From Escarpia spicata (Eukaryota > Annelida > Polychaeta > Sabellida > Siboglinidae): 64,000 nucleotides of DNA. How positions within the stretch are numbered: position 1 is the first letter of the stretch; each line of letters begins with the position of its first letter. Below the pieces are notes generated by a model that did not search any database, was not told the DNA's origin, and saw only the letters and a list, made by a program, of their open reading frames with translations. A program made the position numbers and the translations under genes. Shown here one piece after another: positions 44,141-57,451 of the stretch. The DNA lies in NCBI GenBank assembly GCA_963995525.1, contig OZ023208.1, positions 24,122,684 to 24,186,683 on the forward strand, in the 5' to 3' direction.

Positions 44141-44305
44141 ATGGTTGGATGGTTGAAGACAATGACTCCAACGTCATTCACTACGTGACAGTCAAATGGT
44201 TGGACGATTGAAGACAATGACTCAAGCGTCATTCACAAAGGAAACAGTCATATGGTTGGGTGGTTGGAGACCACGGCCCCAACATTCTTCACCCAGGGAC
44301 CGGTA
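44141..44305 (+). repeat. 55-56 bp tandem repeat, three copies
   Basis: Units start at 44141, 44196 and 44252 with ATGGTTGG and contain TTGAAGACAATGACTC and CGTCATTCAC. The third copy is the most diverged. Confidence 0.85.
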
Positions 44306-44856
44306 GCAGAAATGAAACCATCGTCGTGTCACTAAACGCTGTGTTAAAACGTCGCCCACTACACTGAGTTTTGATGTAACGGCAGGCACCGCCGATAGCC
44401 ACCGAGGCAAACGGTGGGCAGAATCAATAATAATGCTGATGATTTTTTCCAAAGCACTATACTGTGCTAACGGAAGTTGACGACAAGTGAGCCGGTGCAC
44501 TGCGACAGCTGGTTACTGACTTGATGTTAGACTAATTATCGGACACGAAGTCTTTCCGAGCGCTCTGCGTTGCTACGTGTACTCGAGCGTGTGGCGCCAC
44601 TGCCCACTGGCATGATGGTACACGGTCTTGACATCACTTACTGGCCTTGACATTCCCTCATGGAATTGTTTTTGCCTGTATAGCTGTTTTTCTCCCACAC
44701 ATCATGGGTGTGTTTGTGCGTGTGTGTGCGTGCGTGTATGTGCGTGTTTGTGCGCGCGCGTGTGTGTGTCTGTGTGCGTGCGTGTGTGTGTGTGTGCGGA
44801 CGTGTTTGTGTGTGCTTGCAGTCGTGCGGTTGTGTGTGTGTGCTGTGGTGCGTGTG

Positions 44857-45596
<740 letters not shown>

Positions 45597-45747
45597 GGCG
45601 ATATCCCCCTCTCTCCCCCATTTCGCTCTCTCTCTTCTCTCTCCCCTCCTTCTCTCGCTCCTCTCTCTTTCTCCCTATCTCCCCCTCTTTCTCTCATCTT
45701 CCCTCTCTCTCCCCTCTCTCCTTTTTCTCTCTCTCCTCTCTCTCTGC

Positions 45748-45834
<87 letters not shown>

Positions 45835-45906
45835 CCCATCTCTCTCCTCTCTCCTCTCTCTCCTCTCTCTCCTCTCTCTCCTCTTTCTCCTCTCTCTCTC
45901 TCTGTC

Positions 45907-45938
<32 letters not shown>

Positions 45939-46020
45939 CCCTCCTTCTTTCGCTCCTCTCTCTTTCTCCGTATCTCCCCCTCTTTCTCTCATCTTCCCTC
46001 TCTCTCTCCTCTCTCCTTTT

Positions 46021-46055
<35 letters not shown>

Positions 46056-46084
46056 ATCTCCTCTCTCTCTCTCTCCTCTCTCTC

Positions 46085-46170
<86 letters not shown>

Positions 46171-46187
46171 TCCCTCTCCCTCTCCCT

Positions 46188-46222
<35 letters not shown>

Positions 46223-46275
46223 ATCCTCCATAGGCCATCCTTACCATCTTCTCTCTCCCTCCCCCCTCTCTTATA
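45597..46275 (+). repeat. CT-rich microsatellite block
   Basis: About 680 bp of polypyrimidine sequence with pure (CT)n at about 45753-45830 and 46100-46165, six CCCTCT units near 46166-46200, and imperfect segments. The block TCTTTCTCCCTATCTCCCCC near 45667 recurs as TCTTTCTCCGTATCTCCCCC near 45961, so a larger segment of roughly 295 bp is partly duplicated. Confidence 0.95.
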
Positions 46276-46435
46276 CCCCCCCTCCACCGGCCCTGGACCG
46301 ACTACCGGGACTCCAACCAATGCGGCTGTCTGCCGACACGGAAGGAGACTTCTTTCACGGACAACTCCAGTTGATTGCAATTATTGGCGGCGCTCCTGAT
46401 TCAGCTCATGACTGATGCCTGTAAACGTCAATGGC

Positions 46436-46751
46436 GGAATGTGTTGGGTACCAGCACATTGTGGCCTGGCATTACGGGGGAATGTGTTGGGTAGAAACAC
46501 CGTGATGTGGCATTATGGGGGAATGTGTTGGGTAGTAACACATTGTGGCCTGCTATTATGGGGGATGTGATGGGTAGCAACACACTGTGGCCCGGCGGGA
46601 TGACTGGATGTGTTGCATAGCTACACACATTGTGGCCTACACGACAGGCTCGGTCTGACAGAGGGACATGTTTGGCAGCTACACGCTGTATTCAACGTGA
46701 TAGAGAAATGTGTTGTATAGCTATTACATACTGCGGCCCGGCAAACATAAA
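46436..46751 (+). repeat. About 43-bp degenerate minisatellite, seven copies
   Basis: The unit is GGAATGTGTTGGGTAGTAAC then ACATTGTGGCCTGGCATTAT and GGG. The first four copies are close to each other; later ones diverge and one has an insertion. Confidence 0.85.
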
Positions 46752-47029
46752 GAACTGTGGTGTATATACTGCAAACTGGCACTCTATATTTATTTTAAGG
46801 ATCGCAAATAAATATTTTTAGGAAACGTGGTAATGTGTAGTAATGTAGAGTGGCTTACAGCAATGGACTCTGTTTGAAGTCAAACTGTAGAACGGATATT
46901 CCTCTTTGTGAGTCACTTTGGCACACCCGTCTGATGAATCACCTGACACCTCCGCTTAAGCACGTGTCGCCATTAATAATGGATGCGGTTTCACAGACGC
47001 ACACGCTGCTGGACACAGCTCGTGCACAG

Positions 47030-47375
47030 CCGTACATGCACGCACGCACACACACGCGCGCGCGCGCGCGCACACACACACACACACACAAGTACACGCG
47101 CGCGCATATTTATATACTCACACTCAAGCACGCGCGCGCACACACACGCTCACATATACTCAGACGTACACACGCGCGCTCGCACTCACACACCCGCTCG
47201 CACGCACGCACACACGCACACACACACGCACAAACACATACGCACAAATACACACGCGCGCGCACAAGCAAACAAACACACCCGCTCGCATGCACAAACA
47301 CATGCACACACACACACGCACAAATACACACACGCGCGCACAAGCAGACACACACACATACACACACATACACAT
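47030..47375 (+). repeat. CA/CG-rich compound microsatellite
   Basis: Alternating purine-pyrimidine sequence of CA, CG and CGCA units, with a (CG) run near 47055-47070 and smaller ones near 47098, 47131 and 47254. It is a candidate left-handed DNA former. Confidence 0.92.
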
Positions 47376-47849
47376 GAACCTCCGATGTAGGTTGTTTTAC
47401 TTACCCAATAGATTACCGGACATAAAAGCACAGTTCCCTGATTTATTCCAGATAACAGAATAGATTTTTGTAAACAATCGTGGATAAATTAACAAACTAA
47501 CTTGATTTGTGTTTGATTTAATAGCATAACTATAAAGACCAGCAAAGCTGTTGGCAGTAGGGCAACGTTTGCTTCAATGGCCACCTCTGACTGTATATTT
47601 ACGTGCGTAGTTACACGTGGCGCTATTAATAATTTCCAATTATGAAGACGAAGCAGCCCTGCATTCCATCCCATGTAAGTCAAAGTCGCCAGCCGGATAT
47701 ATTATTCATCACTTCGAAGCATGCATTCTATATAACGCATAATATGTACAATGCACGCAGTTTATGAGGCTCTCTCGCGAGGTCTTGTGTCTTCGAGTGT
47801 TTGTGGAGATTCCTCGAGGTTTCCGTGTCCCCAATAGGTGGGGAAAACA

Positions 47850-48720
47850 TTGATTGTATAAATGATTTTAATTTCTGACGTATTACAGTAAATAATCATA
47901 TAAACTGGCAGAATCATACTAAAATAGCTAACAAAATAAATAAAACAATTGGAATGTTGAATAAACTGAACCACTATTTACCACAACAGATATTATTGTA
48001 CACATCTTTCATGCTTCCTCGTATTAATTATGGTATTCTATTGTGGGTCTCCAAGCACACCGGGTTGTTAATAAAAAAAACGATAGGAATAATTTCTGTA
48101 ATATAATATAATGCACATACAGATCCGATTGTTAAGAAACTCAGATTCCTAAAATCGGATGATATTTATAAAATGCAGCAACTTAAATGTTATTATAAAT
48201 TAGTCAATGACGACCTATCGGAATATTTCTGTCGCATCCCTTACTAACGTAATTTTGAAATCCATCAACACTACACACGAGGAATAAATATACTGTTTAT
48301 TTCCAGTTGCAATCATGAGTAGGCAAAAAATAAATATGTACGACACAACATGATAGAAACAGTTAACAATACTCCAAACATTATCATTGATAACATTTAT
48401 ACACATAGTTTATCTGGTTTCATCACTTATATTAAAAACTACGTAATTGTGAATTATAAATCCCACTGCAGTATCCACAATTGTTATGTATGCAACACAA
48501 TCGTATACAATATGTCATGTAATTATGAATTAATTTTGTATGACGTACTAACATTGAATTATATGATTATTATTCATATTTATTATTATTCGATTTTTTT
48601 TAATGGGGCTCCTATGTTAGCGACATGTTATGTTTTAATGGGAGTCTCCTTAACCTTCACGTTTATGTAAATTATTTCAATTTGTACATGTATGTATGGT
48701 CAAAAAATGTATTTCTTTCT
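47850..48720 (+). pseudogene. LINE 3' part, CR1/Rex-like
   Basis: One frame reads NNHINWQNHTKIANKINKTI, GMLNKLNHYLPQQILLYTSF and MLPRINYGILLWVSKHTGLL. After a stop it continues AHTDPIVKKLRFLKSDDIYK and MQQLKCYYKLVNDDLSEYF. This matches the region after the RT domain in CR1/Rex-type LINEs, including a final NYKSHCSIHNCYVCN segment. It has several stops and no RT core, so it is a decayed 5'-truncated copy from a different family than the LINE at 24577. Confidence 0.75.
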
Positions 48721-49017
48721 CTTTCGGTGTAGGGATTGGCAGATTAGTATTTCGGTTTTCGAATCTGGTATGTTGACGTCAAGGTTCCCGAGACAGCTTT
48801 GCGCAAGTGGTAAACTCAACCGTGTTTACTTCTTAGGGACACTTTCCACGATGCACTCATTACACATTGATAAGTTCAACATCAATAATGCACTCGTCAG
48901 GCCGTATATTAACGGCTTCAGATGTCGATAATGCCGACCTCTCACTTGCCCAGTGCTAGTGCTATGTGACTTGCTGAAATTGCATATATATATATATGCG
49001 TGCGTGCGTCTGTGTGT

Positions 49018-49149
<132 letters not shown>

Positions 49150-49394
49150 AGCTTTTTTCCTTGAAGCTTTGCATATCAAGCGCCAAACTTTCAGGGGTTG
49201 ATCAACGACCTGTCGGAAGAAAAGTGATGCCTTCATTTTTCAAAAATTCCCCATTGGTTAAGGGTTCTTACAAATTTTAGAGTTCGTACCGGACGTCAAA
49301 CGGATGATGTTAATCGATTGCTCACGACAATACTCGTCTTTTCTGCTATTGTTCCGAGCTAGGTAAACGGTCCAGCGATCAGTTAAGGAAGTTT

Positions 49395-49453
49395 TCACTC
49401 ACTCACTCACTCACTCACTCACTCACTCACTCACTCACTCACTCACTCACTCA
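49395..49453 (+). repeat. (CACT)n microsatellite, LINE tail
   Basis: About 14 units of CACT. It lies at the 3' end of the RTE-like element on the - strand, where it reads (GAGT)n, so it is probably the element's own tail. Confidence 0.9.
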
Positions 49454-52400
49454 TTCATCCCGTGACCGGAGGTCGTCGGGGTGCCATGGCAGACGTTTGC
49501 ACAGTGAACATTCCATCTCTCTCTGTCTTCCACTGTGCGTGTCGGGGACTTTCTCTGTCGCCCTCTAAGTCTTTAGCCCTCTACTGTTCGCTGGAAGATG
49601 GTCTTGGACAGAGAGTTGTGTCTGGAGACATGTCCGAACCAGGAGAGCTTGCGGCGCTTCATTGCTGATAGCAGAGGCTCCTGATCTCCTTCACAGGCAA
49701 AGACATGTTGCCAGACATAGTAATTGGTTGTGTGCCCTGTGTAGGCGATGCGCAATAGCCTCCTGTTGCATTTCGTTTCAAATGCCTGGATCCACCTTTC
49801 TCTATCTGCTGTCAATGTCCAGCTCTCGCATCCGTAAAGGAGTACGGAGACCAGAAGTGCCTTATATAGCGTGACTTTTACGGAGACCATTGGTGTCTAG
49901 TCTAGTCATTGCTGACGAGGGCAGGACAAGTCTTGTTCTTATCTCTTTGACTGACGTGCCATCTTTGCTGAGTGTGGAGCCCAGGAACTTGAAGTTATCC
50001 GCCACTTCTAGTCGCTGTCCGTTCATCGTGATGTTGGTTGGTGTTGTCTGATTGGAGCTGTTGACAAGGATCTTGCTTTGTTCTGCGCTGACTTCCATTC
50101 CGTAAACCCCCGATATTGTCTCTACTCTGGTGGTGAGATCTTGGAGTTCTACTTCGCTGCCTCCCATAAGGCCGATGTCATCCGCGAAGCGTAAGTTGCA
50201 TGTATGTCTTCCTCCGATGGATATGCAGGTGTTGAAGTTACTTAACGAACTCTGACTGTCGTCTTAAAGAAGTCTCCAAGGTTGTTGTTCATGAGAACTG
50301 CGCTGTTAATGTGTTCATACAGCGCCTTAATCATTTGGATGAGGTTGTTCTCGGTGTTGAAGTTTCTAATCACTTACCATAAGCCCTCTTGCCAGACACG
50401 GTCGAAGGCTTCCTTGAAGTCGATGCAATTGTGGTAGCGGTCCTGTAGGTCTTGTAGGTGTTTTTCTATCAGCAACCTGACGTTGAAGATTTGCTCTGTT
50501 GTGCTTTTGCTTCTCTTTGGCCTAACTCCCGCTTGCTCTTCTGCCAGGATTTCTTCTGCCTTGCTCTTTAGTCTATTCAGAATGACTCTCAGCATTAGTT
50601 TACTGGGGTGGATGATCAGAGTGATGGTTCTGTAGTTCTGACAGAGTCTCAAATTGCCTTTCTTTGGAAGGGGTAATATTAAGGATTGTGTCCATTCTCT
50701 CGTCCATTCCTTGGTTTCTCATATTCTCTGACAGATGTTTGAGGAGTTCAGCTGGGATGTTGTCTACTCCAGGTACCTGGCCTCCCTTCAGTGTTCGCAC
50801 TGCTTCCCCCACCTCTACTTGAAGTATTGGTGCATCTCCCATTTCTCTGTTGATGTTGAATGCATTGTCCAATATACTGGTATCCGGTCTCAGCTGGTAG
50901 TTGTACAGTTCTTTGCTGAATTCTGACCATCTTCCCAGCACCGCTGCATCTTCTGTTAGGAGAGAACGATTTTTGTCTTTTATCACTGTAGCAGTCTTGC
51001 TTTTGGGATCTTGTTAGCTTCTTCAGCGTGTCATGTGCTATTTTGCTGTTTCCCTTTCTTAGTCCTGAGTCAATCTGGACACACTAGTCTGTTATCCATT
51101 GTTCTTTCGGTTCTTTCATTTTCTACCTGGTGGTCTGGCTGGCAATGCGGTATTGCTGTGCTGCCTCTGGGTCCGTTTTCTTGAGGTCCCTTGCACATAT
51201 CTAATATATCATTGGTGACCCACGGCTGGTTCGTCTTTCTTTCCTTCCCAAGCACCCCTGTTGCTACCTTCCATGTAGTCCGTTGTGGTGTTAATGTTGT
51301 CCTCTAGAAGATAGAGAGCTGCAAACCTGCCCCCGATGTTTGCCTATAATGCAACTGCCACCGCATGATCTTTTATTTTCTCAGCGTAGAATCGTATTCG
51401 TGGGTTGCGCTGTTTGAGTTCTTCTTCAGCTTAAGTTTGAGGATCATCAGGACCGTGTCGTGGTCGATGTCGGCGCCAGGAAGTGTCCTGGTCTTGGCTT
51501 TATTGAAGCTGGACTTGAATCTCTTAGGTGCAAGTTTGTAGCCAATCTGATTGTGTCTCTCCCCGTTGGCCGAGTGCCAGGTTGTTCTCCTTGAGGTCTT
51601 GTGTGGGAAGAGTGTGTTGGCCAGGGTTAGCTTGTGACTGCTGGCGAACTATAGGAGTCTCAGTCCTCTTTCGTTTCTTTATCCTGTTCCAAAACGACCC
51701 ACGTGCCTGTCCACTGGTCGTATGAATCTCGGCCGACCTTTGCGTTTCAGTCTCCTTGCATGATGAGGAGGTCTTTCCTAGGAGTTTTCTTGATGTTGTT
51801 CTCTAATTCCTCATAAAACTCTTTAACTATAAAGAAAATTATCATCATCGTAGTCCGTTGTCGGAGCGTATATATGATGGTGATATTCCGTGGTCTTGCG
51901 GAGATGCTTATCACAATGAGCCTGCTGGATATCGGCATGCAACGGATGACAGGGCTTAGTCTGTTTTTGTTCATAATAAAGCCAACCCCGTGTTGGTGTT
52001 TGGAGTCCTCTCCGCTATATCATATCTTATGTCCTTCTGTGGTGGTTTCGCCAAACCCAGTCCATCTGACTTCAGCAAGCCCGAGGATGTCCCATTGGTA
52101 TCTGGCGAACTCCTGGGTCAATTCTTTCGTCTTTCCGCACGCATACGTGGTGCGGATGTTCCATGTCTCAATGATGGTGTTTTCCTAGGGTAGACTGATA
52201 GGTGATGTTGTCTCTCCAGTATCACACTTGTCACTCCCGTCCTGGAGGGAAGCAGAGGATAGCGCAGTCGTTGGTGCTCCGGGCCCCGACCGATCCGGCA
52301 TGTCATTGTCTGATTGTGTGTCTATCATGACATTTCACTGGACAGGAGGATTGCTTGGTGGCACCCATCTCCTCTCCAAGCGTCCCAGCTGGTATGTAAG

Positions 52401-52590
52401 TACGTACCAGCCCATTCACTTCGTTTAGCCCACCAGCAGAGGCGGTTACCGTGGTATGGCTGAGATGAAGTCTCTGAGCCAGAAATGAAAGTTGAGTGTC
52501 AGGTGAGAACCAATGATTCTGTCCATCCCGGGGGGTGCTGCTGCCAGGGGACAAGGTGATATCTCCACCTGGACACTCCGAACAGCCCAC
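49454..52590 (-). mobile_element. RTE-like LINE, nearly full length, decayed
   Basis: Read on the - strand. The endonuclease starts near 52180 (ETWNIRTTYACGKTKELTQE, then RYQWDILGLAEVRWTGFGET) and continues YSGEDSKHQHGVGFIMNKNR and YEELENNIKKTPRKDLL near 51770. The linker is KERKTNQPWVTNDILDMC near 51240. The RT follows: VPGVDNIPAELLKHL, YRTITLIIHPSKLMLRVILN, IDFKEAFDRVWQEGLW near 50380-50430, and LRFADDIGLMGGSEVEL near 50190. The C-terminus holds LLYGCESWTLTADRERWIQ and RRKLSWFGHVSRHNSLS, then CHGTPTT near 49480. Many frameshifts and stops are present, for example in GHKI-stop-YSGED. It ends in a (GAGT)n tail. The family resembles the RTE endonuclease-reverse transcriptases often annotated as craniofacial development protein 2-like. 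Confidence 0.9.
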
Positions 52591-54904
52591 GTACGTACGT
52601 GCAGCAATCGTGCAGAAATCACGCGCAGTGTTGCGTAAAGCTAAAATTTACCTCGGTACAAATTCTTCGGGAAACCATCTTCTATGTCTTTGTGTATGTA
52701 GCGCCACGGTGGGTGGTCATTTTTGTTATTTAATTGAATAACTGGTGTTTAATAAGAACGTTCATCCACCCCATCATGCATTGGTTTCAGGAAAGTGGGG
52801 ATACGTCACTGTGACTGCTTTTGGACTTGCAGGGGCCCAAAAATTACAACATGCACAAACACACGTTTACGCGTGCGTGCGTGTGAGGGTACGTGCGTGC
52901 GTGCGTGTGTACATGCGAGTGCATATGTTAATAAAATAGACAGTATGTTAATGTAATTTCAATAAATTGGTATAAAATTAAAGTCACACCTGGAACGTGG
53001 GCCAATGACTTAGCTGTAACGATCACACCCACAATAATATTAAAAACATCTCGAAAAGTATTGTTATTAACTTAGAACGTTTACGTTATATCTTTAGATA
53101 AAAAACAGATATGATTCCATTTATATATAATCTATTAGAAAAATCCTAATATAGCACGTAAACAAAAATATAGTTCAAGAGCTAACACAAAGCCAAGTGC
53201 TCATTCTCCACTTGTTGGACGCCACGCCATAATCCAAGTGACGTCACAAGTTATGCGTAATTAACGCGCCTCAGACAGATGTGGTCTCGGCTGATGTTCA
53301 ACACGCCACGCACAACTAATATGATTTCTGTCCCTGCGGTCTATCGGTAGGCTTCGTGGGACACCACCCGTCTACTTTAGTGCCCCTGCGATCTGTTTAA
53401 GCACCGGCCGACATAGCGCTGCAATTTGATGTTGAAGCGATTGGACATGCCATTAAAGTGTACTGCCATAATCTACAGGTTGAAATGAAAATTTCGCTTA
53501 TCCGATGAGCCGCCTGCGTTGGTAGATACGTAGACGATACGGAGCAGAATATGTGCTCTTTATTGTTGCCGTTGTAATCTATATAATAGGCGGAGGTGCA
53601 TAATTACTCGTCGTGTAATTATGTCGGTTCTTGCAGTTAAAATGCACGCCGGTGTGCTATGGCGATATGCACTCAGTCATGAACACAAATGGATTTGTTC
53701 CTTCGTACAACCAGATCCGCACTATCCCCGTGCGAACGGGTATTTCAACCCTTAATGTGGTGGTTTGTGCGTCAGTGCGGGAACTTGGGAATAATGCGTC
53801 TGCTTCAAATATTTTGTTACGATTTCTCGTTTATTTCCGCCTACGGTCTTGGCAGTTGCAACACATACAAGACACAGTTGATATATTTAATGTTTATTGC
53901 ATATATGTGGGTTTTGTCACGATGACCCGTTAGGGAAACATGAATATTTGGCTCAACATGTTATTGACAACTATTACGGCCATATATTTCCCCATGCTGT
54001 CTTGGCCAGCCCGTTGTTTCTTGAACAAACAGAATATATGCCTATCGCTCGTATGTTGATATTTGCGATTTTTAACGCATACCATCTCGATGTGTGTTCC
54101 TTATCTTTGTGTATTGTTAACATTAACTAATAGCAATTATTTTTATTGTTATATTTCGCCACACCAGTTATATTACGACAACAAATTCATCATGTACTTT
54201 CCATACAGAATAGAAGGAAACATTCACAAGGCAGTAGCACACTCTCTAGCATTGGTGTAGAGTTGAGAGGATACCACAGGTGGTTAGCGGTGAAATGTGC
54301 GAGCGAGGCAATCTCACATTACACCCGCAGGTTTGGACCCGAAAATATGTGATGGACTGAAGCCTCTACCTGTCCCAACAATTGCTACGTCCCTGGCTAA
54401 ACTACTTTACTGTAAGCAACACCGATGTAATTATAGTTGCCATGACCCAATAACACAGCTGGTAACAACATATAGGAACGAAGCCTGAAGGGGAAATCAC
54501 TGTTTTTCTCTAACAGCATTTGCCTTGTAAGAGAGACAACGCACGGTAGACTAGAGAGGGGGGGTGAAACTATGAAATAAGCATGCGAACAACTTCGACG
54601 AGTACGTTTGTAAAATCCATTAACTATAATGTGACTGTTTCCTATTTGGCATGCATCAAATACTGGTGATTATTCTCTGCCAAATTGACACTCATAAATA
54701 CACCAGCACTACATCTTTACAACGCCTGCCAAACCACGTTTTGCGAAACTAATTTCGGGACAGATCTTACAAATTAGTCGCACTGCTAGATATTAGAAAA
54801 CGTATGATTTATTATAGTGCTGCTATTTTAAAACTGGTAATTAATAAACCATTGTATGGTGATTTATATATACATGTATATATATATATATATATAAATA
54901 TATA
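52591..54904. other. Intergenic, nothing recognised
   Basis: About 2.3 kb with short open frames but no recognised protein, RNA or repeat. A small CGTGCGTGCG patch lies near 52870-52920. Confidence 0.4.
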
Positions 54905-55125
54905 TTTTCTTCTTCAGTTCAGCATATCTCTGCGAGACGTAGCTGCCCGGATGATCCCACGATACGCTGCTCTGTCTGCCGTTCGTCTCCCTGCTCTCAC
55001 GATGTCGTCTTCTAACCAGTAGCTGATGTCCTGCTCCCACCTTCTCCTTGGTCTTCCCCTTCCTCTCTTTCCCTCCACTTTGCCTTCTAGGACTGTTTTC
55101 TCTAAGGAATTATGTATTTTGATGT
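54905..55125 (-). pseudogene. LINE 3' end fragment (RTE-like), TA tail
   Basis: On the - strand it reads FGHIKIHNSLEKTVLEGKVE, GKRGRGRPRRRWEQDISYWL and then ADRAAYRGIIRAATSRRDML before a stop, followed by a (TA)n run at about 54870-54905. This is the C-terminus of an RTE-type reverse transcriptase, 5'-truncated at the adjoining AC microsatellite. Confidence 0.85.
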
Positions 55126-55136
55126 GGCCAAAATAA

Positions 55137-56484
<1,348 letters not shown>

Positions 56485-56518
<34 letters not shown>

Positions 56519-56993
56519 CGTACGTACGTACGTGAGTATGCGTGCGTTTGTATGCGTGTTTGTGTGAGATTGTTTGTGCGTGTTTGTGCGCGCGCGCGTG
56601 TAAGTTTGTGTATGTGTTTGTGTGTATTTGTGTGCGTGTTTGTGTGTGTATGTGTGTATGTGTGTGTGTAATGTGTGTGTGTAATGTGTGTGTAATGTGT
56701 GTGTGTAATGTGTATGTGTGTGTAATGTGTGTGTGTAATGTGTGTGTGTGTAATGTGTGTGTGTAATGTGTGTGTGTAATGTGTGTGTGTGTGTGTAATG
56801 TGTGTGTGTAATGTGTGTGTGTGTGTGTGTGTGTAATGTGTGTGTGTAATGTGTGTGTAATGTGTGTGTGTAATGTGTGTGTGTAATGTGTGTGTGTATG
56901 TGTGTGTATGTGTGTATGTGTATGTGTATGTGTGTGTGTATGTGTGTGTGTGCATGTGTGTGTGTATGTGTGTGTGTGTAATGTGTGTGTGTA

Positions 56994-57086
<93 letters not shown>

Positions 57087-57197
57087 TGTGTAATGTGTGT
57101 GTGTAATGTATGTGTGTGTATGTGTATGTGTGTGTGTGTATGTGTGTGTGTATGTGTGTGTGTATGTGTGTGTGTAATGTGTGTGTGTAATGTGTGT

Positions 57198-57236
<39 letters not shown>

Positions 57237-57451
57237 TGTATGTGTGTGTGTGTAATGTGTGTGTGTGTAATGTGTGTGTGTATGTGTATGTGTGTGTATG
57301 TGTGTGTGTATGTGTGTGTGTATGTGTGTGTGTATGTGTGTGTGTAATGTGTGTGTGTAATGTGTGTGTGTATGTGTGTGTGTGTGTGTGTATGTGTGTG
57401 TGTATGTGTGTGTGTGTATGTGTGTGTGTATGTGTGTGTGTATGTGTGTGT
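56485..57451 (+). repeat. Compound GT array with higher-order TAATG and TATG interruptions
   Basis: Nearly 1 kb of GT repeats regularly interrupted by TAATGTGTGTG and TATGTGTGTG units, with one purer GT stretch at about 56997-57078. Blocks such as GTAATGTGTGTGTGTAATG followed by GTGTGTATG recur, which suggests duplication of multi-unit segments. Confidence 0.95.

Noticed and set aside
46850..47390. 175- and 135-codon His/Thr-rich frames
   Set aside because: They follow the CA/CG compound microsatellite and show no domain.
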